Of a stretch of 64,000 nt of DNA, positions 54,401 through 64,000 are shown one piece after another. Numbering within the stretch: the stretch's first letter is position 1; the number at the start of each line of letters is the position of its first letter. The DNA lies in assembly GCA_947247005.1 (NCBI GenBank), contig OX365948.1, positions 39,064,601 to 39,128,600 on the forward strand. Direction: 5' to 3'. The notes beneath the pieces are model-generated. The model did not search any database. It saw only the letters and a program-made list of their open reading frames with translations, and was not told the DNA's origin. The DNA is from Spisula solida (lineage: Eukaryota; Mollusca; Bivalvia; Venerida; Mactridae). The position numbers were made by a program, and so were the translations under genes.

Positions 54401-56085
54401 CATATCATTTATTGCTCACACACTTTGGTGTCAGTACGGTTTTCATTAGAGACCGTATTACTACATTAAATATTACATGTACTACTACATGTATATTGGA
54501 GTTCATTTAGACCATTGTGCCTCCATGTTTTATCTTTGTTCATCGTTTAAACTTACATACACTTAAGAATGAAGATATGTTAGCAGACACTATTGTTTAG
54601 AAAATACGGTTTCGGTTTGTTGAATTCATTTAAGTTCCTGCTTCCGTTATTCAAAACATTTTTGATATTGCGTTAGCGCCACTTGAAATATAAGTGTTGT
54701 ACTTCAAAACCGGACGTATAATGACGCGTGTGGTATGACAGATAGTGGGGATCAAGACAATACTCTGTCTGAACAAAACATGTCTATGTCCGTGGAGTTT
54801 ATTTTCCTGACGATTGTACATTATTAAGTGAATTGTGAATAATCACCTATCACAGTTTATACTAATCAATTATGACGCTTTGGCCAAAGCCTTTTTCAAA
54901 CTAACTAACAAAAGGTTTTACTTTACATACTTCATACATACAAGTCTGCCATTTTGAAACTAATGGGATAAAACAGGAAACTACGTCATGAACACATTGT
55001 GCCATTAATTTCAAAATGGCTGACATGTATGCATTATTGTTATTTTGAAAAAGACTTAGACCAAAACGTTAAACATTATGAAGTCATCAACATTTTTCGG
55101 AATGGTTTTTAAACATAGTTTTTGTTTTGCTGATGAGACTATAGTAAGACTTTTAAACGACGAAGCTACAGATGGGAACTTTTGTTCTGCTGATGACTGT
55201 CTACTGTCCCGCGAAGTCTCATCAATGCACATAGTGTATTATAACAATGTTTAAACAATCAAAATTACATTATACACAAATGAAAACAGTTTTTACTCTT
55301 TATTTTTAAACGATTCGGCAAAGAAACTGTAATATGCAGAGGAGTAAATTACTTTGCTTAAGATTTTGACAAAGGCTAAATGTCAAACGTTATTCATCAA
55401 AGAGTAGGCTTAGAAACTTTGTAAGTGATGTTAATGCATAATTACGACTTATGGAATTACCTCAGAGTTACATTTATAAGAGCTATTGGAGACTATTAAA
55501 ATATCTTACATCAACAAAAATAGGAGAGTATGTTTAATTAAATCGAAATACGTGTATAAAATAATGAAACAAACCCCCTACTTTAACATGATAATAAGTG
55601 TTTGTAGTGAGTATTTGGGGAGGGCTGTATATCTAAAGTGTGTTTAGCACTTATTGCAATAAATTAATTAATATGTTTAATCTTAAATAACCCTGTGGTT
55701 TCACTTAATAAATTCTTAGTGAAACATAACTATACAAGAACAACCAACAGCACGGATATCGACGAATAATAGCACCCACTGATTATACCAGCATGATTAC
55801 AGTTCTATACGGAGGTGAATCGACTTAAGTAACGATCATGGGCTACAAACTAGCACTGGCGAGTCAACTAAATGATCTAAAAATCAGCAATCGGGTGGTT
55901 TACGTATGAAACTAACTAATTGTGACCTATCCACCCCACAATGCACCATAACCACTGAGGTTCCCGGCTGGTATACAAAGATACAACATTAAAACCAGTA
56001 TACAAAACAAATAACTTTAATAAAACTTACCAACTGTATCCGTTAAAAGAACGGCGGATAAAACCCAAAACAACAATAGCTTCAT
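48299..56085 (-). CDS. Secreted or surface protein with one V-type immunoglobulin domain
   Basis: Exon 1 (56085-56031) encodes a signal peptide, [18 protein letters not shown]. Exon 2 (50099-49993) gives the first half of an Ig domain ([16 protein letters not shown]). Exon 3 (48497-48299) gives the second half (LGWYDPDG, then [16 protein letters not shown], then DSGEFIC). Phases match at both junctions (1 then 0). The C-x-W-x-D-S-G-x-F-x-C pattern is that of V-set or I-set Ig domains, including the short variable-type Ig lectin-like proteins of molluscs. Exon 3 ends in phase 1, so the protein continues. The next exon lies beyond the Harbinger insertion; 30794-30457 is a phase-compatible candidate. 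Three sequons (NVT, NGT, NLT) suggest glycosylation. The role is likely recognition or adhesion, by inference. Confidence 0.8.
48498..49992 (-). other. Ig-gene intron 2, splitting the Ig domain
   Basis: 1.5 kb. Plus-strand open frames near 49225-49984 are short and show no domain. No element is recognised. Confidence 0.5.
49993..50099 (-). CDS. Ig-domain exon, first half
   Basis: Acceptor GTTCATTTTCAG, phase 1; donor GTAAGT, phase 0. It encodes [19 protein letters not shown], then [16 protein letters not shown]. It carries the first core cysteine. Completing the codon left by exon 1 gives Val. Confidence 0.82.
50145..50855. repeat. 711-bp perfect (GTAG)n microsatellite
   Basis: About 178 uninterrupted copies of GTAG. 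It is in intron 1 of the Ig gene, 46 bp upstream (in the gene's direction) of the exon 2 acceptor, where the transcript reads as CUAC repeats. The long minus-strand frames of repeated Tyr-Leu-Pro-Thr are artefacts. The exact length may be an assembly estimate. Confidence 0.98.
51736..52038 (-). pseudogene. Mariner-like transposase fragment (N-terminal)
   Basis: An open frame of 100 codons contains [18 protein letters not shown], which resembles the linker between the two helix-turn-helix units of mariner transposases (typically RSGRPKT followed by T-x-ENI). The catalytic domain is absent, so this is a relic. No terminal repeats were found around it. Confidence 0.45.
52079..52211. mobile_element. 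133-bp fold-back MITE
   Basis: Arms of about 26 bp, TGGAACGCCATTGCTGCCTT on the left and its near-complement on the right. The centre has three or four ATTATGTGCGGTAGTTACATC-like repeats. A possible 3-bp duplication GTA flanks it (52076-52078 and 52212-52214). Confidence 0.65.
52840..53030. repeat. Dispersed repeat family (GCCGAGC/ACAATGCCCAAC type), copy 2
   Basis: GGGAAGGCAGCACTCAACTT, then AGCCGAGCACAGAAAC, then CACAATGCCCAACT, in the same order as at 23215-23425. Confidence 0.6.
53813..54276. repeat. Long imperfect inverted repeat (fold-back element)
   Basis: Left arm 53813-53945 and right arm 54125-54276 pair over most of their length. Shared blocks are GAATTCT, GGTAACGT or GGTAATGT, TCTGTTTCAATTCCTT and ATGACATGGTACCA. 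The spacer is about 180 bp. There is no coding capacity. Confidence 0.75.
56031..56085 (-). CDS. Ig-gene exon 1 (signal peptide)
   Basis: ATG at 56085-56083, donor GTAAGT after 56031, phase 1. It encodes a short basic start, a leucine-rich core and a small-residue end ([18 protein letters not shown]), a clear secretion signal. It is too short for ORF finders. Confidence 0.82.
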
Positions 56086-56199
56086 GTTGACATATCCAGT
56101 GATGGTGGTTGGGAGTACTTAGTACTTGCTTTGTGCCGGTGTTTCCTCACAATGCACGCGAACACAATAACAGATGGTACACTACTCACCAGTTTGAGC

Positions 56200-56208
56200 G
56201 TATATACC
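56200..56208 (-). promoter_or_regulatory. Candidate TATA box of the Ig gene
   Basis: On the minus strand GGTATATAC lies about 115 bp upstream of the start codon. That would place transcription start near 56175 and leave a leader of about 90 nt. Confidence 0.4.
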
Positions 56209-56474
56209 ACTCCTACTTGACTTCTGAAGATCATATACTCAGCTTAGGTATATACATTTCTAATTTGATGAAATCAGTGATTTGAAAGAAACACTTCAAT
56301 TAGGCGACACTTGTCATGTGTGCAAAGATGTACATTGTTAAAAATATATAATATCTATTGTTTTCACTGAGATGCAATGCTGATGTATAGTTAAAGTCAT
56401 ATATAGTGACAACCTTTGTACTAGTGTGATACCCCCTGAATAGCATGTTAAAGTCGAAATGCATTGTGTTTTTG

Positions 56475-56545
56475 ATTAAATTATTGAGTTTTGATACTCA
56501 TTACGTCATTTTTTTAAATTTTGATATACATGTATATATATAATT
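56475..56545. repeat. Palindromic element beside TA repeat, half copy
   Basis: GTTTTTGATTAAATTATTGA, then GTTTTGATACTCATTACGTC and a TATATACATG run match the right arm of the element at 59440-59600. The left arm is absent. Confidence 0.65.
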
Positions 56546-56619
56546 CTAATGATCTATATCCGGTTAATATCGATTATCAAAACTATACGTGTTTAATTTG
56601 TTTTTTGAGAGTAGATGCT

Positions 56620-56750
56620 AATGTAGGGTTAACGCATGCTTTTTCATGCTATAACATCTGCAGAGTCCTGAGGGACGGTTGGTCCCCAAGCCCGTTAGAG
56701 GGACTCTGCAGATGTTTTAGCACAAAAAAAACATGCGTAAACGCTATTAT
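56620..56750. repeat. Hairpin with long complementary arms
   Basis: Arms around AACATCTGCAGAGTCC (56652-56667) and GGACTCTGCAGATGTT (56701-56716) extend outward through CGCATG...GCTA with few mismatches. The loop is about 33 nt. Confidence 0.75.
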
Positions 56751-58329
56751 AGCATACAAAACATCAATTGATGCGTTTGTAATTCGAAATAATTACATTT
56801 TGGCGGGAGATTTTGTGGCGACGTCGCGTAAACAAACGTAATGTCGCGAAAAAAAACGTTACGTCATAACAGTTTTTGTTATGAGCGTCGACTTCCGGGA
56901 TCGGCAAAAACCAAGAAAACGTGGATAATGCGGGTTTGTTTAAATTCATTATTTAAATCTGATAGAAAATTAATGAGAAGTTACAAATAAAATAAGAATT
57001 GCAGTTCATAAGACGCTGAAAATCGTTTATTTTCATCGATGAGGCCCTGAAATTAGCATACGTAAAACTGGACGTTAACAGCGCGTTCTCGCGTGAATCT
57101 TTATGTTTACGCATGGTTTTCGTCCCGTTAACGTATGGGCAAAATCACCGTTTTTATGCTATAATGTATGTATTACAATGTTTTTTTTTAAAGTTTAGAT
57201 TAATAGGATGTCGATAAATGTGTCGGCACGGTATGACTTATCCATTCCAGCGCTGCCCTAGTTCCTTCCAAATACTACGGCGAATAGACACATTGGACCA
57301 CCTCTGGTTAACCAACCAGTTAATTACTAGTTGGGTGGGAAACACTGGAAACCGTTTCAGAAATGATCCAGTATCCCCCCCGAGATTCATATTAGACATA
57401 CCACGTGGTGTGTGACGTAATATTTGGCTAAGAACGCAAGAATATTTCAACACTAAGTTAAAAGTAACAGTCATTATCTTATTCTGTAACCGATTTTAAT
57501 GAGACATTCTCGACGCCCAAGCGAAGACTTACTACTGTCCATGCAACTTAATATTTTTTTCAATAAATGTGACAGCTTTTGCCCGAAACCGATCCAATAA
57601 ACTGCAATAAATGAAGCGACTAAGGTAAAAAGGACATACACATGTTAATATATATTTATATCTTTTTAAATGACGTCCAAGATTCATGATCAAAATAGAA
57701 ACAATGCTTAATCTTGAGAGAAAACATGAGAGGTTAATCGGGACTTGAACTCGCATTTATACTACAAGGCAAACATTGATACGTCTACATATTTAGCATA
57801 AATGCAATTAAAATGCTAACATAGCGTTAATCTCGCGACTAATAGAACTCAGTAACTTAGTTCGTTTCTTTTCAATTTTTTTTCTGAAGAACAAGAACTA
57901 CATTTGTTACCTAAAATACATTGAACAATAACGAAAGTAATGTTGTTTATTAATGCTCACAATTGGCACCAAGCGCATGGACGTTTTCCATGTTTTCTTC
58001 TAAATCAACCCCAAAACGAGGACCAAACATAGAGTACTTTTCTACTGTTGATGGACACTGCAAGCTTCATTAATTTATAAAACCTTTTCTATTACGTTTT
58101 GCTTAGTAATAAAATGTGTTTCTATTTGTCATCCAAAAATGGAGTGAAACTATGGAATACATGTAGTTAATGAGTTTTAGCAGGTACATAATAGCATTCT
58201 CTTTATTTGCCTGGTATATAATGTTAAAGATACCGTCATGTACTTCAAGAATTTTAACAGGGTATATTCACACATCAGATAAAAATTGTGCTCTTCCAAC
58301 AGCTCAAAACTATAATAAAAATCGAACAG

Positions 58330-58440
58330 GAAATGCATTACTCAACTGAAACAGCCGAGCACAGAAAACTTAAACAACACAAACCACAATCACACGACAT
58401 AGTTTCAGTTGTCAAAAAGCCGAAATTCCAAATGTAATTC
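58330..58440. repeat. Dispersed repeat family (GCCGAGC type), copy 3 (worn)
   Basis: ACTCAACTGAAACAGCCGAGCACAGAAA is arranged as in copies 1 and 2 (written here in overlapping motif order ACTCAAC, AGCCGAGC, ACAGAAA). The downstream part has diverged. Confidence 0.5.
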
Positions 58441-58612
58441 GGCTGTCGACAAACCGAAAGACATAGATTCAGCTATATAAAGTTCATGATCATAATATAA
58501 ATATTCAGAGTTTTGTGGTTTATTGAGCTTTTTTCTAATTAGATCTTAGTCTATGACAAATATTTTATTAGATATGCAACTAATTTGTGTTTATGCTCCT
58601 TGTGGACACGAT

Positions 58613-59240
58613 CTATTCGTTACTCCTTTCGCCCAATACTTCATTCATTACCCCTTTCACCCCGTACTTCATTCGTTACTCCTTTCACCCCATACTTCAT
58701 TCGTTACTCCTTTCACCCAATACTTCATTCATTACTCCTTTCACCCTATACTTCATTCGTTACCCCTTTCACCCCATACTTCATTCGTTACCCCTTTCAC
58801 CCCATACTTCATTCGTTACTCCTTTCACCCCATACTTCATTCGTTACCCCGTTCACCCCATACTTCATTCGTTACTCCGTTCACCCCATACTTCATTCGT
58901 TACCCCGTTCACCCCATACTTCATTCGTTACCCCGTTCACCCCATACTTCATTCGTTATCCCGTTCACCCAATACTTCATTCGTTACCCCGTTCACCCCA
59001 TACTTCATTCGTTACCCCGTTCACCCCATACTCCATTCGTTACCCCGTTCACCCCATACTTCATTCGTTACCCCGTTCACCCCATACTTCATTCGTTACT
59101 CCTTTCACCCCATACTTCATTCGTTACCCCGTTCACCCAATACTTCATTCGTTACCCCGTTCACCCCATACTTCATTCGTTACCCCGTTCACCCCATACT
59201 TCATTCGTTACTCCTTTCACCCCATACTTATTCATTCCTT
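58613..59240. repeat. 28-bp minisatellite, about 22 copies
   Basis: The unit is close to TTCATTCGTTACTCCTTTCA plus CCCCATAC, with CTCC/CCCC and TTTC/GTTC variants. Because 28 is not divisible by three, all three plus-strand frames stay open and show the same protein repeat in shifted order. This is an artefact of the repeat, not a gene. Confidence 0.97.
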
Positions 59241-59439
59241 TCTCCATTCCTGTCATATTCATTACTCATATATATATCTATATAGCAAGGTGTTCTGCTA
59301 GAAGGAGGCGACAGCAGCTCCTGTGCGTCTAACAGAAGACCACAGTAGCTTCTGCGCTCCTTCCCAGAAATATGCAGTACATAAAAGGAGTGAGCATGAA
59401 AGAAGTAATGAATATGACAGGACATATATATATATATAT

Positions 59440-59592
59440 ATCAAAATAAAAAAATGACGAAATGAGTATCAAAACCCAATTATTTAATCAAAAACATTGG
59501 GTTTTTGATTAAATAATTGTGTTTTGATACTCATTTCGTAATTTTTTTATTTTGATATATACGTTCTGGGGACGGACAGCATTCCTTTTTTG

Positions 59593-59600
<8 letters not shown>
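59440..59600. repeat. Palindromic element beside TA repeat, copy B
   Basis: The left boundary is a TA run and AAAAAAATGACGAAATGAGTA. The hairpin arms contain ACCCAATTATTTAATCAAAA and complement. The right boundary is ATATACGTTCTGGGGA, then GACAGCATTCC and a TA run. Both boundaries match copy A at 27785-27990. Confidence 0.8.

Positions 59601-59660
<60 letters not shown>
59597..59660. repeat. (TA)n microsatellite
   Basis: About 32 copies of TA directly after the palindromic element. Confidence 0.97.
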
Positions 59661-59661
<1 letters not shown>

Positions 59662-59815
59662 TCATGTTCTATCATCATTTACGAGATACGTACGTTAGGT
59701 GGAAATAAATAGTCACGTTTGGAGTTAATGAGTGTTGTTCCTCGTTCTGTAAAATCCTCATTGCGTTTCAGATATATAATAGTCCTCTCTATACATTGTA
59801 TATTACATGTACGTA

Positions 59816-60817
59816 GGGTGTCCCAGAAGCAATAGGACTTTTTTAATAGCAGCGCGGTAAATGAGAAATTTTGAAAACTAATTTGCTGTAAATAAAATCT
59901 CATCTATCACTGACAAACATGCGAATTATCAAAGCAATTGGTTGAACAATAAAAAATATATTAAACATTAAATATACTATGTACAATGGAGGCGGGTCGC
60001 GTCGTGACGTTATGATGACGTCGCCTTTCAAACACAAATTTTTAAACGAAAGACACCCTTAATATTTTTTACATATTGTCACACTGACTTTCAAAACAAA
60101 TCTGATGTTACTGTCCCCATTGTTTATATGTGTCTCTGTGCCATTGTTACCAAAAATGAGTTACTGTGATGTAAGCAATCGCTCTAACCTTGAAGCGTCT
60201 TTCAGTGTACGAACGGTGTCAGCTGTCAACGCCAAACTCCTTTTTCTGCAATTTGACCTGTGGTTCACTTGTAAGTTCATACCTCCACCAGCTATGGACA
60301 TTTTGTGCTAACAGAACACGAATGGATGCTGGATGCCATTAAATTCTGCTTATTTAATTATTTGAATGGTTTGCTTTGTTGGTTTGTCCAATTTATAACA
60401 TTTATAGCTATCCCGCGGTTTCTGGTTGTTTTACGTTGACGCCGTTTCGTCCATGACGCATATATACACTTGTTTACTCAGTTGTGATCATAAACAAACA
60501 GCGATTGCTTCGTAAGTTTGCATGCACACGTCAGTGACATCAGGGTAAAGCCACACAATTTTCCAATATAATTTATTCAGTGGTTACTGAGATATTCAAA
60601 TGTTTAGTATGGTTAACAATGAAAATGTACAGTGTGACCCGCCTGTGCGTTACATGTTTTCTATGACAACGCTTTGTATAAGCATCACCAACAACAATGA
60701 AAATATGTTGCTGTCAGTAAATAGAGCATGAAATGCTACACATATCAGATGAATTTCATTAAAATGTAAGTGTTGAGTACGAAGTTATGAGAAAAGTCCT
60801 ATTATTTCTGGAACATG
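59816..60817. mobile_element. 1.0-kb mariner-like element, decayed
   Basis: The ends read GGGTGTCCCAGAAGCAATAG and, from the right, CATGTTCCAGAAATAATAGG, both followed by ACTTTT. TA duplications lie at 59814-59815 and 60818-60819. GGTGTCCCAGAA is a typical mariner end. No intact transposase is seen; the longest frames are under 80 codons. Confidence 0.7.
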
Positions 60818-60844
60818 TAGATATTTAAACAAACATGAATACTT

Positions 60845-61075
60845 AAAAGTCATAAATAACAAATCGTAACGGGAAAGAAGCACTCAACAGAAACAACACA
60901 ACACAGAACACAACACTTTTGACAAACATAAATACTTTAAAGACATAAATAACAAATCGTAACGGGAAAGAAGCACTCAACAGAAACAACACAACACAAC
61001 ACAGAACACAACACAAAGCACAACACAGAACACAACACAGAACACAACCCAGAACACAACACTTTTGACAAAAGG
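60845..61075. repeat. Tandem duplication (about 95-bp unit) with ACACAGA/ACACAAC runs
   Basis: CATAAATAACAAATCGTAAC followed by GGGAAAGAAGCACTCAACAG occurs twice, about 95 bp apart. The second copy runs into a variable series of AACACAGAACAC units. The CACTCAAC motif suggests kinship with the dispersed repeat at 23215. Confidence 0.85.
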
Positions 61076-61460
61076 CACAAAATAATAGTGTACAAAATGT
61101 TAGCACTGAATGGAAGTAGTCCCCGTCAAATGGACAAAATTAAAGTGGTATTTGATGACTTTATATTGATTTTTAAGTAAGAAAAAACTATTATTATTTG
61201 CTTTTAATGGATTACGGAAATAACAGTGAAAATAACAGTGAAATTACCACTTTGTTATTTTTACTGTTTAAGTAGCTGGTTCAAGTATCATGGAGAAAAA
61301 GAAACGTAACGTCAACGGCGCCGGGCTTTAAAATATGCGTTACGTCATCATTACGTCATAATTATCGCGTCGTGACGTTCTAATTTCGACTTGATTTTTC
61401 CAATTAAGCCAATTACGGCACATATTTAAGAGGAATTGAGGCATATAATAAACTGAAAAT

Positions 61461-61578
61461 TTGTTGATTTTTGGTGTAAGATCAATTTTATTTCAATCGT
61501 GATCACAGAAAATTTATTATTGATTTTCTGTGATCACTCGGTGAAATAAAATTCGATCTTACACCAAAATCAACAAAT
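61461..61578. repeat. 118-bp palindrome
   Basis: Arms of about 55 bp: TTGTTGATTTTTGGTGTAAG, then ATCAATTTTATTTCA, then GTGATCACAGAAAAT, and complement. The loop is TTATT. It is followed by ATATCCTCTAT, shared with the end of the hairpin at 3261-3366. Confidence 0.85.
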
Positions 61579-61879
61579 ATCCTCTATTTGTTGACGGATT
61601 TGCTTAAATCTATTCTAGTACAATTTCTAGTAATTCATGTCAAAATTTGAAGCCAGCAGATTAGAAAGTTTAACATCTCTCACAGAGAAAGCAGGGCATG
61701 AAGACACAAACTAAAGAAAACACGAAAAAAAAAGACTCGGAACACAAGCACAAAGTCACAAGGATAACTACAATTACTGAACCAGGAAAAAAAACAAAAG
61801 CATGTCTGACCGTTTTAAATATTATGTTCATGTCATAACTGTCGTTGATGAAGATCGTCAACTTCTACATACTTTGTTC

Positions 61880-62160
61880 TTATTTTTCACACAATGCCCT
61901 GAAATTTAGAGAACATAATGCATCGGCATACATAGCCGCGCCTTCATCCAAAAGCCACAAATAAACACAATGGTCGGAGGCCAACGAATTTGGCTGTCCT
62001 GAATGCCAGAAGATTGGATCCAAAGGAATATTGGTTGTCGTCTTCCATAGCGACAGGTCGGAGAAGTAGGTCGTGTTCCCGTTACTTGTCACCCATTGTG
62101 TATTGTCGGTATAATCCGTGGCACCGACGTTATTGCCATCAATCCATATAGCCGTGTACC
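61880..62160 (-). CDS. C-type lectin domain, terminal exon
   Basis: Acceptor ATATATTTTCAG, phase 1, on the minus strand; TAA stop at 61882-61880. The 92 residues are the second half of a C-type lectin domain: YTAIWIDGNNVG, then TQWVTSNGN, then FWHSGQPNS, HCVYLW, YADALC and ALCEK. The long-loop motif is QPN, between the EPN and QPD types that favour mannose and galactose respectively. The usual WND is YAD, so calcium-dependent sugar binding is uncertain. The 5' exons (first half of the domain and signal peptide) should lie further right, but that region is the duplicated TSP1 segment. The gene is therefore either interrupted or continues beyond the window. Confidence 0.85.
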
Positions 62161-62308
62161 CTGAAAATATATATCAAAGTAGATTACTTATTATCGCGTT
62201 CAAATCATATTAACGTTTTTATGCTGACAAAAGATGTTACAAAAAGTTTTAAATTGCAAAATTTCACATATATTCCCGATTAATAAACGCTTATTACGAG
62301 TTTCAGGA
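62161..62308 (-). other. Start of the lectin intron
   Basis: About 150 bp of sequence not found elsewhere in the window, between the lectin exon and the start of the duplicated segment. Nothing else is seen. Confidence 0.6.
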
Positions 62309-64000
62309 GATACATTCATGCATATATATACTAACCAACGCACATTATATCTATTACACAATGCATGGAACATATACAAGATCAAAACAGATTAGCTGAA
62401 TAAAAACACAGTAGATAGTTATACATGTAATCATTACTTCATGACTATATTCAATTGTAGATCTTTGTCAGGGATTTGTTTTCCCGTCTTGAGATAATAA
62501 GAATTTCTGATGCGTTTAGCTCGGAAATGTTCTATATTTCAACATAGGGTGACATATTCCAAGTTGTTACACAATAGTTCTACGGTAACTGTGTAAATAT
62601 TAAAATGTTTTGCGTACCGCATTTCACATGGTGGGTGGTTATGACTTTTAATTGTATTGATATAACATGATATTTGTGTGTTTTCGACATTTTTTTCACA
62701 CTGTTCACATATTCAACGCATCCCTTCTTGAAGTTCCTCAATCACCGATTGACACCTAAAATGTTGTTTCTGCACATTTCTTATACTCTTATTCTCATCT
62801 TTAATTATTTTTGTTGATTTTATACCTTATACATAAAACATACATTCCTTATGTTCATTTAATGATTTCAATATATATTTCGCTTAAACCGTTTCTTCAA
62901 TTAACTTTTACAATATTTGTATTCATGTGTTTACATGTTATTTATAAGAATATCATCGAGTAACTTATTTTTACTTTTAATGAAATCAATTAAAGTTTAA
63001 TGACTTTAGTGAAATTTTAATATAAAAATTTAACAAGTGCACAGTAAAACATAACTATTTAACATATAGTATTACTATGTATACGTTAAGTTGTTTCATA
63101 CAATTTATACATTTATGATTATCATATGGGAATCTTCACTTCACATCTAAAGGACACATTTGATCGATTGTATTAAATGCAACAAAAAGATCTTTACAAA
63201 TGCTGCAGAAAATAGTAGTTTATGAATAATTGTTTCTGTTATATATCTCAACTGTAGAATGTTGTTCTATAGATCTAGCTAATCATTATTTATGTCGAAC
63301 AATTTTTAATCTCTAATTTTATGTAATAAATACATTTAGATACGTCAAAGATTGATTAACAAACACTATATATTATTTAACGTACCTTGTTCAATAATAT
63401 ACATATTATTATTAACTAACATTGTCGATAGGTTGACATACACTATCAATTAACTTACATACATTATTATTGATTAATTAACATACACTATTTATTAATT
63501 TACATAATATTATTTATTAATATTACTTATTCGAACATATTCGATTAAACAAATAACAATACATGTATTTCGTTTGTAGACGATAGATGACATGTTTTGT
63601 AACCAAGGATACTGATTTCTTTATACAATTCAAATATTCGAAGATTGGGTATATTGATAAACGCTTTATTGAACTTTTTATCTGTAAATATAACCGAAAA
63701 CTTTCAATGTTTTTAAAATTGCGTTCAAATTGTATTTACCGTGGAATGTGACGATTGTTTCAGAGGATGGCATATTTAGAGATTGGAGCGCGTGGTATGA
63801 GTGTGACGTCACGTGTGGTGGCGGCGTGCAACTTAGGAACAGGTCATGTGACGGACCATACCATGGTGGGAAGGAGTGTGAGGGTATGTTCGAAGATTCA
63901 CAGTCATGCAACACACAGGATTGTCCAGGTATTCAAACTACTCAATAATACGATATTATACGTTTATATTATTCCAGACTAAATCGATTCCAAGACTATC
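62309..64000. repeat. Segmental repeat, copy 2 (intron 15 + TSP1 exon 16 like)
   Basis: Begins at ATACATTCATGCATATATAT, equivalent to about 20809, and runs to the window end in the same orientation as copy 1. It contains a TSP1 exon at 63764-63928 and lacks about 40 bp present in copy 1 near 21740-21790. The low divergence, with silent and replacement changes, suits an allele or a very young duplicate. Confidence 0.93.
63764..63928 (+). CDS. TSP1 domain exon (copy of exon 16)
   Basis: A 165-bp phase 1-1 exon; acceptor GTTTCAG, donor GTATTC. It reads EDGIFRDWSAWYEC, then CDVTCGGG, and ends TQDCPG. It differs from exon 16 at two residues (Thr to Ala before WYEC; Asn to Met before FEDSQ) and at three silent sites. 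All six cysteines are intact, so it is not obviously a pseudogene. Whether it belongs to a second gene or to the other haplotype cannot be told here. Confidence 0.9.

Larger units (their letters stand above)
50856..56030 (-). other. Ig-gene intron 1 (distal part)
   Basis: 5.2 kb. It contains a short inverted repeat around TGGCCATACCACG (51391-51457), a mariner-like transposase fragment (51736-52038), a fold-back MITE (52079-52211), a dispersed repeat (52840-53030) and a long inverted repeat (53813-54276). No gene is recognised from 54300 to 56030. Confidence 0.6.
56209..58612. other. Intergenic stretch between the Ig promoter and the minisatellite
   Basis: 2.4 kb. It contains half of a palindromic element (56475-56545), a hairpin (56620-56750) and a worn dispersed repeat (58330-58440). 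ACGTCA and GCGTTTACGCATG motifs recur near 56810-57150. No gene is recognised. Confidence 0.55.
59241..59815. other. Stretch between minisatellite and mariner-like element
   Basis: Holds the palindromic element (59440-59600) and a TA microsatellite (59597-59660). CCTGTCATATTCATTACT occurs at about 59245 and inverted at about 59400. No gene is seen. Confidence 0.6.
60818..61879. other. Stretch between mariner-like element and lectin exon
   Basis: Contains a tandem duplication with ACACAGA runs (60845-61075) and a palindrome (61461-61578). AATAACAGTGAAA repeats at 61221-61242. No gene is seen. Confidence 0.6.

Noticed and set aside
57715..57770. B-box-like GAGTTCAAGTCCC on the minus strand
   Set aside because: There is no matching A box or acceptor stem at tRNA distance.
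58553..59332. Three overlapping 230-260 codon frames with repeated SPHTSFVTPF-like peptides
   Set aside because: All three frames are open because the 28-bp repeat has no stop in any phase. Conserved protein would use one frame.
1..64000. CRISPR arrays, operons or bacterial systems
   Set aside because: The window is plainly spliced animal DNA. Regular repeats here are microsatellites or minisatellites without spacers.

Overview
The window reads as invertebrate animal DNA, most likely a mollusc and probably a bivalve. It is AT-rich, with short coding exons, long introns, GT-AG splice sites and dense small transposons, minisatellites and fold-back repeats. The lineage is inferred from gene content (thrombospondin-1 arrays, a fibrinogen-like module, a C-type lectin and a small immunoglobulin protein) and from repeat style. 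No sequence search could be run.

Region 1 (1 to about 30.2 kb, + strand) is the 3' part of a large secreted or cell-surface gene. Eighteen exons each encode one thrombospondin type-1 (TSP1) domain. Sixteen are exactly 165 bp, one is 168 bp and one is 177 bp. All begin and end in phase 1, so domains can be gained or lost without breaking the frame. Two further exons encode most of a fibrinogen-like module of the CNTNAP/neurexin-IV type. Its last strands are supplied by any of three tandem alternative last exons (28024-28103, 28732-28784, 29273-29349), which give three different C-termini. The 5' end of the gene lies left of the window. Its introns carry Harbinger, pogo and Tc1/mariner type non-autonomous elements and several tandem repeats.

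Region 2 (about 30.4 to 56.2 kb, - strand) is an immunoglobulin-domain gene: a signal-peptide exon (56085-56031), two exons that together make one V-type Ig domain (50099-49993 and 48497-48299), and a phase-compatible candidate last exon (30794-30457). A 711-bp perfect tetranucleotide array lies 46 bp upstream of its second exon. A 15.5-kb PIF/Harbinger DNA transposon (32737-48204) with perfect 29-bp terminal inverted repeats lies in its third intron. That element still carries both classical Harbinger genes, tail to tail: an apparently intact four-exon DDE transposase (+ strand, 332 aa) and a Myb/SANT-like accessory protein (- strand, several exons recognised).

Region 3 (56.2 to 62.3 kb) is mostly repeats: a 22-copy 28-bp minisatellite, palindromic elements beside TA microsatellites, and a decayed mariner-like element. 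At its end lies the terminal exon of a C-type lectin (- strand, 62160-61880).

Region 4 (about 62.31 kb to the window end) is a near-identical second copy of 20.81-22.53 kb, including TSP1 exon 16. It is either a very recent segmental duplication or an uncollapsed haplotype. It begins about 150 bp upstream of the lectin exon, where the lectin's 5' exons would be expected.
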